Source: Variovorax terrae (lineage in GTDB: Bacteria; Pseudomonadota; Gammaproteobacteria; Burkholderiales; Burkholderiaceae_C). From it: 64,000 nt of DNA. Of the stretch, positions 1 through 9,183 are shown piece after piece. The stretch is from contig NZ_JALGBI010000001.1 in the NCBI RefSeq assembly GCF_022809125.1, positions 2,728,001-2,792,000 of the forward strand, written 5' to 3'. Position 1 is the stretch's first letter. The number at the start of each line of letters is the position of its first letter. The notes under the pieces were generated by a model. It was not told the DNA's origin and did not search any database. It saw nothing but the letters and a program-made list of their open reading frames with translations. Made by a program: the position numbers and the translations under genes.

Positions 1-1074
1 CTTCTGTGCCTGCATGAATTTGTCGAACGTGGCCTCGGTGAAGCGGAACCACAGGTTCTGGTCGGCGCGGAACTTGTCGTAGTCGGCGTAGATCTTTTTC
101 CAGCTCTCGTTCTTGGCCGACAGCTCCTCATAGAGCGCCATCGATTCCTTGAACGCGGCCGTCATCACGTCGGCCGGGAACGGGCGCAGCTTGGTGCCCG
201 CGCCCACCAGTTGCTTGAGCGCCGCCGGGTTGCGCGCGTCGTACTTGGCCTGCATGCTGACGTGGGCACTGGCACTGGCCGCTTCGACGATGGCCTTGTT
301 CTCGGGCGACAGCGCATCGTAGGCCTTCTGGTTGATGAAGAAGTCCAGCTCGGGGCCGCCTTCCCACCAGCCGGGGTAGTAGTAGTACGGCGCCACCTTG
401 TTGAAGCCCAGCTTCTGGTCGTCGTACGGACCCACCCACTCGGCCGCATCGATCGTGCCCTTCTCCAGCGCCGGGTAGATGTCGCCGCCCGGCAGGTTCT
501 GCGGCACGCCGCCCAGGCGCTCCAGCACCTTGCCTGCGAAGCCGCCGATGCGCATCTTCAGGCCCTTGATGTCCTTGACCGTCTTGATTTCCTTGCGATA
601 CCAGCCGCCCATCTGCGAGCCCGTGTTGCCGCCGGCAAAGCTGACCATGTTGTACTTGGCATAGAACTCGTTCATGAGCTTGCGGCCGTTGCCCTCGTAC
701 ATCCAGGCGCTCATCTGGCGGCTGTTGAGGCCGAACGGAATGGCGCAGCCCAGTGCAAAGCACTCGTCCTTGCCGAAGAAGTAGTACGGCGCGGTGTGGC
801 AGGCCTCGATCGAGCCCTGCTGCACGCCGTCCACCACGCCGAAGGCCGGCATCAGTTCGCCGGCCGCATGCACCGACACCTCGAACTTGCCGCCCGACAT
901 GGCCTTGACCTGCTGGGAGAACACATCCGCCGCACCGAAGATGGTGTCGAGCGACTTGGGGAAGCTCGAGGCCAGGCGCCAGCGCACTGTGGCCTGTGCG
1001 TGCACCGCGGGAGCCACCCCGGCGGCGAGGATACCGGCGACCCCGGCTTGTTGGATGAGAGATCGACGGTCCAT
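1..1074 (-). CDS. TRAP transporter substrate-binding protein, DctP/TakP type (3' end cut by window)
   Basis: Periplasmic receptor of a tripartite ATP-independent periplasmic transporter, which binds an organic acid and hands it to a DctQM-type permease. The 358 visible residues open with MDRRSLIQQAGVAGI and a cleavage-like AVHAQ near residue 27; the twin arginines suggest possible Tat export. The mature start VRWRLASSFPKSLDT and the later EWVGPYDD segment are typical of the TakP-like subgroup that binds alpha-keto or other small carboxylates. The start ATG follows an AGGAG site. The family is about 360 residues long, so only a few residues and the stop should be missing. The membrane subunits are not in the window, so the substrate cannot be told. 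Confidence 0.9.
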   Translation of the reverse strand, partial: MDRRSLIQQAGVAGILAAGVAPAVHAQATVRWRLASSFPKSLDTIFGAADVFSQQVKAMSGGKFEVSVHAAGELMPAFGVVDGVQQGSIEACHTAPYYFFGKDECFALGCAIPFGLNSRQMSAWMYEGNGRKLMNEFYAKYNMVSFAGGNTGSQMGGWYRKEIKTVKDIKGLKMRIGGFAGKVLERLGGVPQNLPGGDIYPALEKGTIDAAEWVGPYDDQKLGFNKVAPYYYYPGWWEGGPELDFFINQKAYDALSPENKAIVEAASASAHVSMQAKYDARNPAALKQLVGAGTKLRPFPADVMTAAFKESMALYEELSAKNESWKKIYADYDKFRADQNLWFRFTEATFDKFMQAQK

Positions 1075-1240
1075 CAGTTCGCTCCTAATCATTTAGTAGA
1101 AATGCACGAGGCTTTTTGGCTCGTTATCAACACTTTCGTATTGAAGAGCCAGGGGCGATTCTAGAAAAACGAACACTTTGGCTTTCGGGGGTTTTCCCTT
1201 GCGGAATACCCCTAGCCACGGGGCCGGGCCGCGTCGGAAA

Positions 1241-1260
1241 GCCGGCCGCACCAGGCCGGC
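1241..1260 (-). terminator. GC-rich hairpin after the dxs operon
   Basis: Perfect 7-bp inverted repeat GCCGGCC/GGCCGGC with a 6-nt loop, 32 bases past the stop of the folE2 remnant. On the minus strand it is followed only by TTTCC, so it is at best a weak intrinsic terminator. The rest of 1075-1291 shows no gene. Confidence 0.35.
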
Positions 1261-1291
1261 ACGGCAGCGCAATCGGGGGAGAAACGCCGGG

Positions 1292-1567
1292 CTAGCGTTC
1301 GACGCTCAGGTTGGCGAACACGTCGTGCGCGTGGATCGACTCGTGGTTGGCCACGTCCACGCCATAGCTGCCGATGCGGGCATCGGTATCGAGCGCCAGC
1401 GCCACATCGAGCGTCCACCGCCCCACGGAGGGCTGCACCTGCCCGCCCACCACCACGCTCAAGGGATAGCGCAGCGAAGTGAGGCCGACGCGCTGGATGG
1501 CCAGCTCGCGCAGGTCGCGGCGCGCCTGCACGGCGGGCATGCCCGCGCCGGCGGCGTCAAGGGTCAT
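1292..1567 (-). pseudogene. folE2: Internally deleted GTP cyclohydrolase FolE2 remnant
   Basis: A 91-residue open frame. Residues 10-55 match the N-terminus of FolE2 (type IB GTP cyclohydrolase, first step of folate synthesis), including the AIQRVGLTSLRYPLSV stretch and RWTLDVALA. From about residue 57 it jumps to the FolE2 C-terminus (LDTDARI, ANHESIHAHDVFA). FolE2 is normally about 265 residues, so roughly 175 central residues are missing, including the conserved catalytic and metal-binding cysteine region. The reading frame is kept across the junction, which lies in a short GCGCTGGCGCT-like repeat near 1391-1403. Its ATG overlaps the dxs stop as ATGA, so it sits as the last gene of the dxs operon. 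A working enzyme is very unlikely. The FolE2 match is from memory of the family. Confidence 0.8.
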
Positions 1568-3456
1568 GCCACCACTTTGAGAACGGGGCGCGCCCGATCC
1601 ACCTGGGCCGCGAAGCGCTGCCGGATCGCGGCCTCGATGCCGGCGGCGTCCAGCCCCTGCAGGGACAGCAGCTTGGCCGGGTCGCCATGCTCGATGAACT
1701 GGTCGGGCAAACCGAGCTGCAGCAGGGGCTTGGCCACGCCCGCGGCCTGCAGCGCCTCGCTCACGGCGCTGCCGGCGCCGCCCATGACGGCGCCCTCTTC
1801 CAGGGTTACCAGCACGTCGTGGCGCTCAGCCACGTCCAGCAGCAGCGCGGTGTCCAGCGGCTTGGCCCAGCGCATGTTGACCACGCTGGCGTTGAGCCGC
1901 TCGGCCACCTGCAAGGCCGGGTACAGCAGCGTGCCGAAGGCCAGGATCGCGATGGTGCTGCCCTCGCGCCGCACTTCGCCCTTGCCGAACGGCAGGGCCT
2001 GCAGATCGGTGTCCATCGCGGTGCCGACGCCGGCGCCGCGCGGGTAGCGCACGGCCACCGGGTGGCTCTGCCCGAAGGCCGTGGTCAGCAGCCGGCGGCA
2101 TTCGTTCTCGTCGGCCGGGCAGGCGATGCTCACATTCGGGATGCAGCGCAGGTACGGGATGTCGTAGGCGCCCGCATGGGTGGCGCCGTCGGCGCCGACG
2201 AGGCCGGCGCGGTCGAGCGCGAACACCACGGGCAGGTTCTGGATCGCCACGTCGTGGATCAGCTGGTCGTAGGCGCGCTGCAGGAAGGTGGAGTAGATCG
2301 CCACCACCGGCTTCAGGCCCTCGCAGGCGAGGCCCGCGGCGAAGGTCACCGCGTGCTGCTCGGCGATGCCGACGTCGTAGTAGCGGCCAGGAAAGCGCTT
2401 CTCGAACTCCACCAGGCCCGAGCCTTCGCGCATGGCCGGCGTGATGCCGACCAGGCGCTCGTCCTGCGCCGCCATGTCGCACAGCCACTGGCCGAACACC
2501 TGGGTGAAGGTGGGCTTCGGGGGTGCGCTGGGCTTTTGCAGGCCAACAGCCGGGTCGAATTTGCCCGGGCCGTGGTAGGCCACCGGGTCGGCCTCGGCCA
2601 GCTTGTAGCCCTGGCCCTTCTTGGTGACCACGTGCAGGAACTGCGGGCCCTGCAGGTGCTTGAGGTTCTCCAGCGTGGGGATCAGCGAGTCGAGGTCGTG
2701 GCCGTCGATCGGGCCGATGTAGTTGAAGCCGAACTTCTCGAACAGCGTGGCCGGCACCACCATGCCTTTGGCCTGCTGCTCGAAGCGCTTGGCCAGCTCG
2801 AACAGCGGCGGCACCGGCTTGAGCACGGTCTTGCCCACGTTCTTGGCCGCGGCATAGAACTGGCCGCTCATGAGCTGGGCCAGGTAGCGGTTGAGCGCGC
2901 CCACCGGCGGGCTGATGCTCATGTCGTTGTCGTTCAGGATCACCAGCAGCTTGCAGTCGTGCTGCACGCCCGCATTGTTGAGCGCCTCGAACGCCATGCC
3001 CGCGCTCAGGGCGCCGTCGCCGATGATGGCGACCGCATGGCGGTCCTCGCCCTTCTGCCGGGCCGCCAGCGCCATGCCGAGCGCGGCCGAGATGCTGGTG
3101 CTGGAATGCGCGGTGCCGAAGGTGTCGTACTCGCTCTCGGCGCGCTGCGGGAAGCCCGACAGGCCGCCGAGCTGGCGCAGCGTGGCCATGCGGTCGCGCC
3201 GCCCGGTCAGGATCTTGTGCGGATAGGTCTGGTGGCCCACGTCCCACACCAGCCGGTCGTGCGGGGTGTTGAACACGTAGTGCAGCGCCACGGTGAGCTC
3301 CACCGTGCCGAGGTTGGAGCTCAGGTGCCCGCCGGTCTTGGAGACGCTGTCCAGCACATAGGCGCGCAACTCGTCGGCCAGGGCCTTGAGCTCGGCGCGC
3401 GGAAGCCGGCGCAGCTCGGCGGGATCGTTGATCGTCTGCAGCAGTGGGTATGACAT
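1564..3456 (-). CDS. dxs: 1-deoxy-D-xylulose-5-phosphate synthase
   Basis: Thiamine-diphosphate enzyme that condenses pyruvate and glyceraldehyde-3-phosphate, the entry step of the MEP isoprenoid pathway in the cytoplasm. The protein is 630 residues, normal for Dxs. Visible are [10 protein letters not shown] (about 41-50), WDVGHQ (71-76), the ThDP motif GDGALSAG through NDNDMS (146-180), and the transketolase pyrimidine-binding part with [15 protein letters not shown]. The start chosen is [11 protein letters not shown]; the longer frame adds residues unlike the family. There is no clear Shine-Dalgarno before this ATG because a dispersed repeat covers the leader. It follows ispA by about 75 bases and overlaps the folE2 remnant by 4 bases, so the two isoprenoid genes probably form one operon. 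Confidence 0.97.
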   Translation of the reverse strand: MSYPLLQTINDPAELRRLPRAELKALADELRAYVLDSVSKTGGHLSSNLGTVELTVALHYVFNTPHDRLVWDVGHQTYPHKILTGRRDRMATLRQLGGLSGFPQRAESEYDTFGTAHSSTSISAALGMALAARQKGEDRHAVAIIGDGALSAGMAFEALNNAGVQHDCKLLVILNDNDMSISPPVGALNRYLAQLMSGQFYAAAKNVGKTVLKPVPPLFELAKRFEQQAKGMVVPATLFEKFGFNYIGPIDGHDLDSLIPTLENLKHLQGPQFLHVVTKKGQGYKLAEADPVAYHGPGKFDPAVGLQKPSAPPKPTFTQVFGQWLCDMAAQDERLVGITPAMREGSGLVEFEKRFPGRYYDVGIAEQHAVTFAAGLACEGLKPVVAIYSTFLQRAYDQLIHDVAIQNLPVVFALDRAGLVGADGATHAGAYDIPYLRCIPNVSIACPADENECRRLLTTAFGQSHPVAVRYPRGAGVGTAMDTDLQALPFGKGEVRREGSTIAILAFGTLLYPALQVAERLNASVVNMRWAKPLDTALLLDVAERHDVLVTLEEGAVMGGAGSAVSEALQAAGVAKPLLQLGLPDQFIEHGDPAKLLSLQGLDAAGIEAAIRQRFAAQVDRARPVLKVVA

Positions 3457-3527
3457 GATTTTGCTACGCTTTTGATAGCTGGCCAGGTCCACCACACGCG
3501 GACCTCTGGCCATTTTCCCTTAAAAAA
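3454..3527. repeat. Dispersed Comamonadaceae-type small repeat, copy A
   Basis: Holds the start-proximal leader of dxs. It has a TTTTGATAGCT end and a right part GGACCTCTGGCCATTTTCC (3500-3518) that is identical over 19 bases to copy B at 22613-22631, followed by an A-rich tail. The dxs start codon lies at its left edge. Confidence 0.75.
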
Positions 3528-3530
3528 CCC

Positions 3531-4478
3531 TCAATTCGCCCGGTTCACCACCATGTCCGCCAGCGCGCGCAGAGCGCGCGTGTCGGGCAGGCCGCTGGCC
3601 GCCAGCGCGGCCAAGGCCTGGGCCAGCAGTTCCTGCGCATAGGCCTGCGAGCGCTCCAGCCCGAGCAGTGACACATAGGTGGGCTTGTCCTGGACCGCAT
3701 CCTTGCCGGCCGTCTTGCCCAGCGTCACGGAGTCGGCCGTCACGTCCAGGATATCGTCCACCACCTGGAACGCCAGCCCCAGCGCGGCGCCATAGGCCTT
3801 CAGGGCTTCCAGCGCCGGCGCCGGCACGGTGCCGCAGACGGCGCCCATCAGCACGCTGCCCTGCAGCAGCGCGCCGGTCTTGAGGCGGTGCATGGCGCGC
3901 AGCTCATCCTCCGTGAGGGCGCGCCCGACACTGGCGAGATCGATCGCCTGGCCGCCGGCCATGCCTTCATAGCCTGCGGCCCTCGCCAGCAGTCGGCACA
4001 GCGCGGCCTGCACCGCGGGCGGCACGCCGGCATCCTCGGGCGCCAGCAGCTCGAACGCCAGCGCCTGCAGCGCGTCGCCCGCCAGCAGGGCCTGGGCCTG
4101 GCCGAACTTCACGTGCACGGTGGGCTTGCCACGGCGCAGCACGTCGTTGTCCATGCAGGGCATGTCGTCGTGCACCAGCGAGTAGGCATGGATCAGCTCC
4201 ACGGCGCAGGCGGCGCGCAGCGCGGCCTCGCCGTTGCCGTGCACCGCCTCGCAGGCCGCCAGCGCGAGCAGCGGGCGCAGCCGCTTGCCACCGCCGAGCA
4301 CGGCATAGCGCATGGCGTCGCCGAGGCCGGCCGGCGCCTCCTGCGCCACCCAGTGCGAGAGGGCCTGCTCGACCCGCTCCAGATGCCTGGTGCTCCACGC
4401 CTCCAGGTCCCACGGCCCCGCAGGGACCTGCGCCCCCCGGGGCAGCACGGCGTCACTCGAATTCACTCTTGCGTCCAC
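3531..4478 (-). CDS. ispA: Farnesyl diphosphate synthase (short-chain polyprenyl synthase)
   Basis: Condenses dimethylallyl and isopentenyl diphosphates to geranyl and farnesyl diphosphate, the precursors of ubiquinone and of undecaprenyl phosphate. The 315 residues carry the first aspartate-rich motif DDMPCMDND at 104-112 and the second, DDILD, at 241-245, plus GGGKRLRP (62-69) and QAIDLAS. The short-chain type is inferred from overall similarity to IspA. The start is a GTG lying inside the 3' end of xseB (16-base overlap), so translation is probably coupled; no good ATG exists before residue 56. It belongs to the compact order xseB-ispA-dxs. Confidence 0.95.
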   Translation of the reverse strand: MDARVNSSDAVLPRGAQVPAGPWDLEAWSTRHLERVEQALSHWVAQEAPAGLGDAMRYAVLGGGKRLRPLLALAACEAVHGNGEAALRAACAVELIHAYSLVHDDMPCMDNDVLRRGKPTVHVKFGQAQALLAGDALQALAFELLAPEDAGVPPAVQAALCRLLARAAGYEGMAGGQAIDLASVGRALTEDELRAMHRLKTGALLQGSVLMGAVCGTVPAPALEALKAYGAALGLAFQVVDDILDVTADSVTLGKTAGKDAVQDKPTYVSLLGLERSQAYAQELLAQALAALAASGLPDTRALRALADMVVNRAN

Positions 4479-4696
4479 GGTTTGAAGCTGCCTTCGTCCA
4501 GCACCTTGATCTGGTTTTCCACGGCCTCCAGCCGGTCGCGGCAGAACTTGAGCAGTTCGGCCCCGCGCTGGTAGCCCGAGAGCAGCTGTTCCAGCGGCAT
4601 CTGGCCCGACTCCAGCCGACTCACCAGCTGTTCGAGCTCTTCCAGCGCAGCTTCATAGCTGGCCGGTGCGGCGGGGGAAACGGGGGCCTTGGGCAT
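4463..4696 (-). CDS. xseB: Exodeoxyribonuclease VII small subunit
   Basis: Small subunit of the single-strand-specific exonuclease VII, which works with XseA in DNA repair. The 77-residue protein fits the family: the core [19 protein letters not shown] is followed by [23 protein letters not shown], a helical hairpin. The start is set at MPKAPVSP. Adjacency to ispA and dxs is a very common order in proteobacteria. xseA is not in the window. Confidence 0.93.
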   Translation of the reverse strand: MPKAPVSPAAPASYEAALEELEQLVSRLESGQMPLEQLLSGYQRGAELLKFCRDRLEAVENQIKVLDEGSFKPWTQE

Positions 4697-4902
4697 GGAA
4701 CGGCTTCTTTGTTGCAACCCTTGATTTTAGGACGTGGCCGGACCCCCGCCGCAAAACCGCGGGGAATTGACATTCATCAGGGGAAACCAGGCGCTCCGGG
4801 GTACAATGGCCCTCCTTCCTCGCCGCACTCCGGCAACTTCCCGCGCTATGGCGTTTACCAGCACTGTCCCTTCATAGGGGGAGTCTTTAGGTCAGGTCTT
4901 CC

Positions 4903-6045
4903 ATGTCTGATTTAAGTCTTCAATTTCAGCAGGCTTTCAGCCAACTTCCCGTTTCGAGCTATTTCGATGCCGCGCTGTACCAGCGCGAAATGGAGACCCT
5001 GTTCCGGCAAGGACCCCGCTACGTGGGGCACCAGCTGGCCGTGCCCCAGGCGGGCGATTTCCACACGCTGCCGCAGGAGCACCAGGGCCGCGCGCTGGTG
5101 CGCACCGACCAGGGCGTGGAGCTCGTCTCCAACGTCTGCCGGCACCGCCAGGCGCTGATCCTCAAGGACCGGGGCGCGCTGGCCGCGGGCTCGGGCGGCA
5201 ACATCGTCTGCCCGCTGCACCGCTGGACCTACAGCGCGCGCGGGCCGCAGCCGGCCGGCACCCTGCTGGGCGCGCCGCATTTCGCCGAAGACCCCTGCCT
5301 GAACCTGCACAACTACCCGCTACGCGAGTGGAACGGCCTGCTGTTCGAGGACAACGGCCGCGACATCGCCGCCGACCTGGCCGGCATGGGCCCGCGCGCC
5401 GAACTCGATTTCAGCGGCTACGCGTTCGACCGCGTGGAGCTGCACGAGTGCAACTACAACTGGAAGACCTTCATCGAGGTCTACCTCGAGGACTACCACG
5501 TCGGCCCGTTCCACCCGGGCCTCGGCCAGTTCGTGACCTGCGACGACCTGCGCTGGGAGTTCAAGCCCGAGTACTCGGTGCAGACCGTCGGCGTGGCCAA
5601 CCGCCTGGGCAAGGCCGGCAGCCCGGTCTACGAGCGCTGGCACAACGCGCTGCTGACCTACCGCAACGGCGAGCCGCCGAAGTACGGCGCGATCTGGCTG
5701 ACCTACTACCCGCACATCATGGTCGAGTGGTATCCGCACGTGCTGACCGTCTCGACGCTGCACCCGATCAGCCCGCAGAAGACGCTGAACATGGTGGAGT
5801 TCTACTACCCCGAGGAGATCGTCGCCTTCGAGCGCGAGTTCATCGAGGCCCAGCAGGCCGCCTACATGGAAACCTGCGTCGAGGACGACGAGATCGCCGA
5901 GCGCATGGACGCCGGCCGGCTGGCGCTGATGCAGCGCGGCGACAACGAGGTCGGCCCCTACCAGAGCCCGATGGAAGACGGCATGCAGCACTTCCACGAG
6001 TGGTATCGCCAGCGCATGGCCCACGGCGGCGGCGCGGCGCTTTAA
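4903..6045 (+). CDS. Rieske-type aromatic ring-hydroxylating oxygenase, alpha subunit
   Basis: Oxygenase component with an N-terminal Rieske [2Fe-2S] domain and a C-terminal catalytic domain holding a mononuclear iron. C79-x-H81 and C103-x2-H106 (NVCRHRQ and CPLHRW) are the cluster ligands. NWKTFIEVYLEDYHVGPFH (187-204) supplies the iron histidines H199 and H204. The length of 380 suits the SRPBCC/choline-monooxygenase-like group. No beta subunit, ferredoxin or reductase gene is adjacent, so it is probably a single-component alpha type using a reductase encoded elsewhere. The substrate is unknown. It runs divergently from xseB, and its stop overlaps the leuD start by one base (TAATG). Confidence 0.88.
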   Translation: MSDLSLQFQQAFSQLPVSSYFDAALYQREMETLFRQGPRYVGHQLAVPQAGDFHTLPQEHQGRALVRTDQGVELVSNVCRHRQALILKDRGALAAGSGGNIVCPLHRWTYSARGPQPAGTLLGAPHFAEDPCLNLHNYPLREWNGLLFEDNGRDIAADLAGMGPRAELDFSGYAFDRVELHECNYNWKTFIEVYLEDYHVGPFHPGLGQFVTCDDLRWEFKPEYSVQTVGVANRLGKAGSPVYERWHNALLTYRNGEPPKYGAIWLTYYPHIMVEWYPHVLTVSTLHPISPQKTLNMVEFYYPEEIVAFEREFIEAQQAAYMETCVEDDEIAERMDAGRLALMQRGDNEVGPYQSPMEDGMQHFHEWYRQRMAHGGGAAL

Positions 6046-6698
6046 TGCCGGCGTTTCCGGCCGGCCGGCACAGCGGCACGGTGGTGCCGCTGGCGCGCGC
6101 CAACGTCGACACCGATGCAATATTCCCCAAGCAATACGGCCGCTCCACCGCCAAAAGCGGCTACGGCCCCGTGCTGTTCGACAGCTGGCGCTACCTCGAT
6201 CCGGGCGACCTGGGCAGCGACCATGCGCGCCGCCGCCCTGACCCGGGCTTCGTGCTCAACCGGCCCGAGCTGCGCGGCGCCACCGTGCTGCTGGCCCTGG
6301 ACAACTTCGGCTGCGGCTCCAGCCGCGAGCACGCGGTCTGGGCGCTGCGCGACTACGGATTCCGGGCCGTCATCGCGCCCAGCTTCGGCGACATCTTCCG
6401 GCAGAACTGCCCGCTCAACGGCGTGGCCGCCCTCGCGCTGCGCGCGGCCGACGTGCAGGCGCTGTTCGCGCTGGCCGCGGGCCAGGTGCTGCACCTCGAC
6501 ATCGACCTCGACGCGGGCCGGGTGCAGGCCGGCACGCACGGCTTTAGCTTCACGCTGTCCGCGCGCGAACGCCACCTGCTCACCCGGGACGGCGACTGGA
6601 TCGCCGCCACGCTGGCGCAGCACGAACGCATTGCCGCCTTCGAAACACGGCACCTTGCGCAACAGCCGTGGCTGGACCGCCTCCTGAAGGACGATTGA
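6045..6698 (+). CDS. leuD: 3-isopropylmalate dehydratase small subunit-like protein (LeuD), orphan
   Basis: Swivel-domain partner of aconitase-type hydrolyases. The 217-residue protein has NVDTDAIFPKQY at 20-31, NFGCGSSREH at 87-96 and APSFGDIFRQN, all standard for LeuD. It starts by TAATG overlap with the Rieske oxygenase and ends by TGATG overlap with the EamA gene, so the three are translationally coupled. No leuC large subunit or leuB is present, which argues that this is a second, specialised LeuD paralogue rather than the leucine-operon copy. Whether it pairs with a remote LeuC is not visible. Confidence 0.88.
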   Translation: MPAFPAGRHSGTVVPLARANVDTDAIFPKQYGRSTAKSGYGPVLFDSWRYLDPGDLGSDHARRRPDPGFVLNRPELRGATVLLALDNFGCGSSREHAVWALRDYGFRAVIAPSFGDIFRQNCPLNGVAALALRAADVQALFALAAGQVLHLDIDLDAGRVQAGTHGFSFTLSARERHLLTRDGDWIAATLAQHERIAAFETRHLAQQPWLDRLLKDD

Positions 6699-7588
6699 TG
6701 CAGGCTCTCTGGATGCTGCTGGCCTCGCTGTTCTTTGCCACCATGGGGGTGTGCATCAAGTACGCCTCGGCCCATTTCAACGCCTTCGAGATGGTCTGCT
6801 ACCGCGGCCTGATCGGCCTTGGCTTCATGGCCTGGTATGCGCGGCTGCGCGGCATCAGCGTGCGCACGCCGATCCCGATGATGCATTTCTGGCGCAGCAT
6901 CGTGGGGGTGCTCGCACTCGTGGCCTGGTTCTACTCGATCGCGCAGCTGCCGCTGGCCACCGCGATGACGCTCAACTACATGAGCAGCGTCTGGATCGCG
7001 GCCTTCCTGGTCGGCGGCGCGCTGATGCTGGGCAATATGACGTCCACCCTGGTGCGCCAGGGCCCCGTGGTGCTCACCGTGCTGGCCGGCTTTGGCGGGG
7101 TGGTGCTGATCCTGCAGCCCACCCTGGAACAGAACCAGCTGTTCGCCGGGCTGATCGGCCTGCTGTCGGGGCTGGCCTCGGCCTTCGCCTACATGCAGGT
7201 CACGGCGCTGGGCCGCGCTGGCGAGCCCGAAGAGCGCACCGTGTTCTATTTCTCGCTGGGCGCCACCATGGCCGGCGCCCTGGGCATGCTGTTCGCGGGC
7301 GCCAGCGCCTGGACCTGGCCGGCCGCGCTGTGGCTGCTGCCCATCGGCGTGCTGGCGGCACTGGGCCAGCTGTGCATGACCCGCGCCTACAGCCACGGCG
7401 CCACCCTGGTCGTGGCCAACCTGCAATACTCGGGCATCGTGTTTGCCTCCATCTACAGCCTCGTGCTGTTCGGCGACCGGTTGCCGCTGGCCGGCTGGGC
7501 CGGCATCGGCCTGATCATTGCCAGCGGCATCGCTGCCACCGTGCTGCGCGAGCGGGCCGTCCCGCATTCGCCGGCCGAAGACCACTGA
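6698..7588 (+). CDS. DMT-superfamily EamA transporter
   Basis: Inner-membrane exporter-like protein of 296 residues with about ten hydrophobic segments arranged as two EamA repeats. The first begins LWMLLASLFFATMGVCIKY and the second LIGLLSGLASAFAYMQVTALGR. The start ATG overlaps the leuD stop (TGATG), making it the third gene of the operon. The family exports amino acids, purines or other metabolites; the substrate cannot be read from the sequence. Linkage with the oxygenase and LeuD suggests export of a related metabolite, which is inference only. Confidence 0.87.
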   Translation: MQALWMLLASLFFATMGVCIKYASAHFNAFEMVCYRGLIGLGFMAWYARLRGISVRTPIPMMHFWRSIVGVLALVAWFYSIAQLPLATAMTLNYMSSVWIAAFLVGGALMLGNMTSTLVRQGPVVLTVLAGFGGVVLILQPTLEQNQLFAGLIGLLSGLASAFAYMQVTALGRAGEPEERTVFYFSLGATMAGALGMLFAGASAWTWPAALWLLPIGVLAALGQLCMTRAYSHGATLVVANLQYSGIVFASIYSLVLFGDRLPLAGWAGIGLIIASGIAATVLRERAVPHSPAEDH

Positions 7589-7616
7589 GAACATGTTCAC
7601 GATCGAAGGACTTGCC

Positions 7617-8474
7617 ATGTACACCACCCTGATCTCCGTCGAGCAACTGCAAGCGCTCCAGGCCGCAGGCGCGCCGCTGATGCTGTTCGACTGCAGTTTC
7701 GACCTCATGAACCCCGCCGTTGGCGGGCAGCAGTACCGCGAGGCGCACATTCCCGGCGCGGTCTATGCAAACCTCGACACCGCGCTCAGCGCCAAGGGTT
7801 CGCCGGACGCGGCCTCGGGCGGCCGCCACCCGCTGCCCAGCCGCGAGCAGTTCGCCGCCTGGCTGTCCAGCGTGGGCTTTGCCAACGGCATGCAGGCCGT
7901 GGTGTATGACCGCAACGGCGCCAACTACTGCGGCCGCCTGTGGTGGATGCTCAAATGGGCCGGCCATGATGCGGTGGCCTTGCTCGACGGCGGCCTGCAG
8001 GCCTGGCAGGCCGCAGGCGGCGACGTCACGGACCGGGAAGAACCCGCCTCTGCCCCGGCTCACTTCACGCTGGGCCCGGCGCTGCGCACGCTGGTCATCA
8101 CAAAAACTATCGTAGACAACCTGGGCCGCCCGGGCCAGACCCTGATCGACGCGCGCGCCACGCCGCGTTTCAAGGGCGAGGTCGAGCCGCTGGACCCGGT
8201 GGCCGGCCACATCCCCGGCGCGCTGAACCGGCCGTTCGGCCAGAACATCGGCGCCGACGGCAAATTCAAGCCGGCCGCCCAGCTACGCGCCGAGTTCGAG
8301 GCCCTGCTCGCGGGCCGCGACCCGGCCACCGTGGTGCACCACTGCGGCAGCGGTGTGAGTGCCGTGCCCAATGTGCTGGCCATGGAGCTCGCCGGCCTGG
8401 GCCAGGCCGCGCTGTATGCCGGCAGCTGGAGCGAATGGAGCAATACGCCCGGCCTGCCCGCGGCCCAGGGCTGA
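7617..8474 (+). CDS. Rhodanese-type sulfurtransferase (thiosulfate / 3-mercaptopyruvate)
   Basis: Two-rhodanese-domain enzyme of 285 residues that moves sulfur from thiosulfate or mercaptopyruvate to cyanide or thiols. The N-terminal inactive domain has FDCSFDLMNP and REAHIPGAVYANLD. The C-terminal active domain has ATPRFKG, DPVAGHIPGALNRPF and the catalytic loop HHCGSGVSA with C243. The CGSGV(S/T)A loop favours the mercaptopyruvate type. I chose the ATG at 7617 because GAAGGA sits 6 bases before it; an ATG 24 bases upstream has no such site. It follows the EamA gene after a 28-base gap. Confidence 0.9.
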   Translation: MYTTLISVEQLQALQAAGAPLMLFDCSFDLMNPAVGGQQYREAHIPGAVYANLDTALSAKGSPDAASGGRHPLPSREQFAAWLSSVGFANGMQAVVYDRNGANYCGRLWWMLKWAGHDAVALLDGGLQAWQAAGGDVTDREEPASAPAHFTLGPALRTLVITKTIVDNLGRPGQTLIDARATPRFKGEVEPLDPVAGHIPGALNRPFGQNIGADGKFKPAAQLRAEFEALLAGRDPATVVHHCGSGVSAVPNVLAMELAGLGQAALYAGSWSEWSNTPGLPAAQG

Positions 8475-8487
8475 GGGCCCATTGCCC

Positions 8488-9183
8488 ATGGCCGCGCATT
8501 TCACCGAAGCCACCACCGGCTACTGGCAGCAACTGCTCCAGCCCGAGGACATTGCACGGCCCGAGGCGCCCTGGCGCCTGGGCTACCCGGCGCGCCTGCC
8601 CGACGGCCGCGTGCTGGTGCTGCCGATCCGCGAGCTGGCCAGCGAGCCCGGCCATGCCGTGGCCTCGCTGCTGGTCAACCAGGCGTCCTTCGAGGTGGTG
8701 GAGGTGCTCGGCGCCTTGCTGGCCGATGCGCTGCGGCCCGCCGAACCCGAGCTCGTGATCGGCCTACCCACGCTGGGCCTGTCGCTGGCGGCGACGGTGG
8801 CGCGGCAGTTGGGCCACAGCCGCTTCGTGCCCATGGGCTATTCGCGCAAATTCTGGTACGACGAGGCGCTGTCGGCGCCGGTGCAGTCGATCACCTCGCC
8901 CACCCCGGGCAAGCGGGTCTACCTCGACCCGCACCTGCTGCCACTGCTCGCGGGCCGGCGCGTGGCGCTGGTGGACGACGCGGTCAGTACCGGCACCACG
9001 CTGCTGGCGGCCTGGGAACTGCTGGAACGCCTGGGCGTGGAGGTGGTTGCCTGCGGCGTCGCCATGCGCCAGGGCCGGCGCTGGGTCGAGCGGCTGGGCC
9101 CGCAGCGCGCGGCGCGGCTGGTGGGCGTGTTCGACAGCCCGCTGCTGCGCGCCGTGCCCGAGGGCTGGGTGCTACGCGACTAG
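8488..9183 (+). CDS. Phosphoribosyltransferase-family protein
   Basis: 231-residue type I phosphoribosyltransferase fold. The PRPP loop VALVDDAVSTGTT lies at about 159-171 and a PPi-loop-like segment IGLPTLGLSLA at about 91-101. It is unlike the adenine, hypoxanthine or orotate enzymes over its full length, so the base or nucleotide it acts on is unknown, and some members of this fold are regulators. It lies 13 bases after the sulfurtransferase and converges on the M20 hydrolase with a 12-base tail overlap. A salvage role would suit the neighbouring nucleoside genes, but it is on the opposite strand from the add operon. Confidence 0.8.
   Translation: MAAHFTEATTGYWQQLLQPEDIARPEAPWRLGYPARLPDGRVLVLPIRELASEPGHAVASLLVNQASFEVVEVLGALLADALRPAEPELVIGLPTLGLSLAATVARQLGHSRFVPMGYSRKFWYDEALSAPVQSITSPTPGKRVYLDPHLLPLLAGRRVALVDDAVSTGTTLLAAWELLERLGVEVVACGVAMRQGRRWVERLGPQRAARLVGVFDSPLLRAVPEGWVLRD

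Noticed and set aside
4767..4807. TTGACA at 4767 and TACAAT at 4802 as a promoter for the Rieske gene
   Set aside because: The spacing of 29 bases is far outside the functional range, so the two cannot be one promoter, though TACAAT alone may be a -10.
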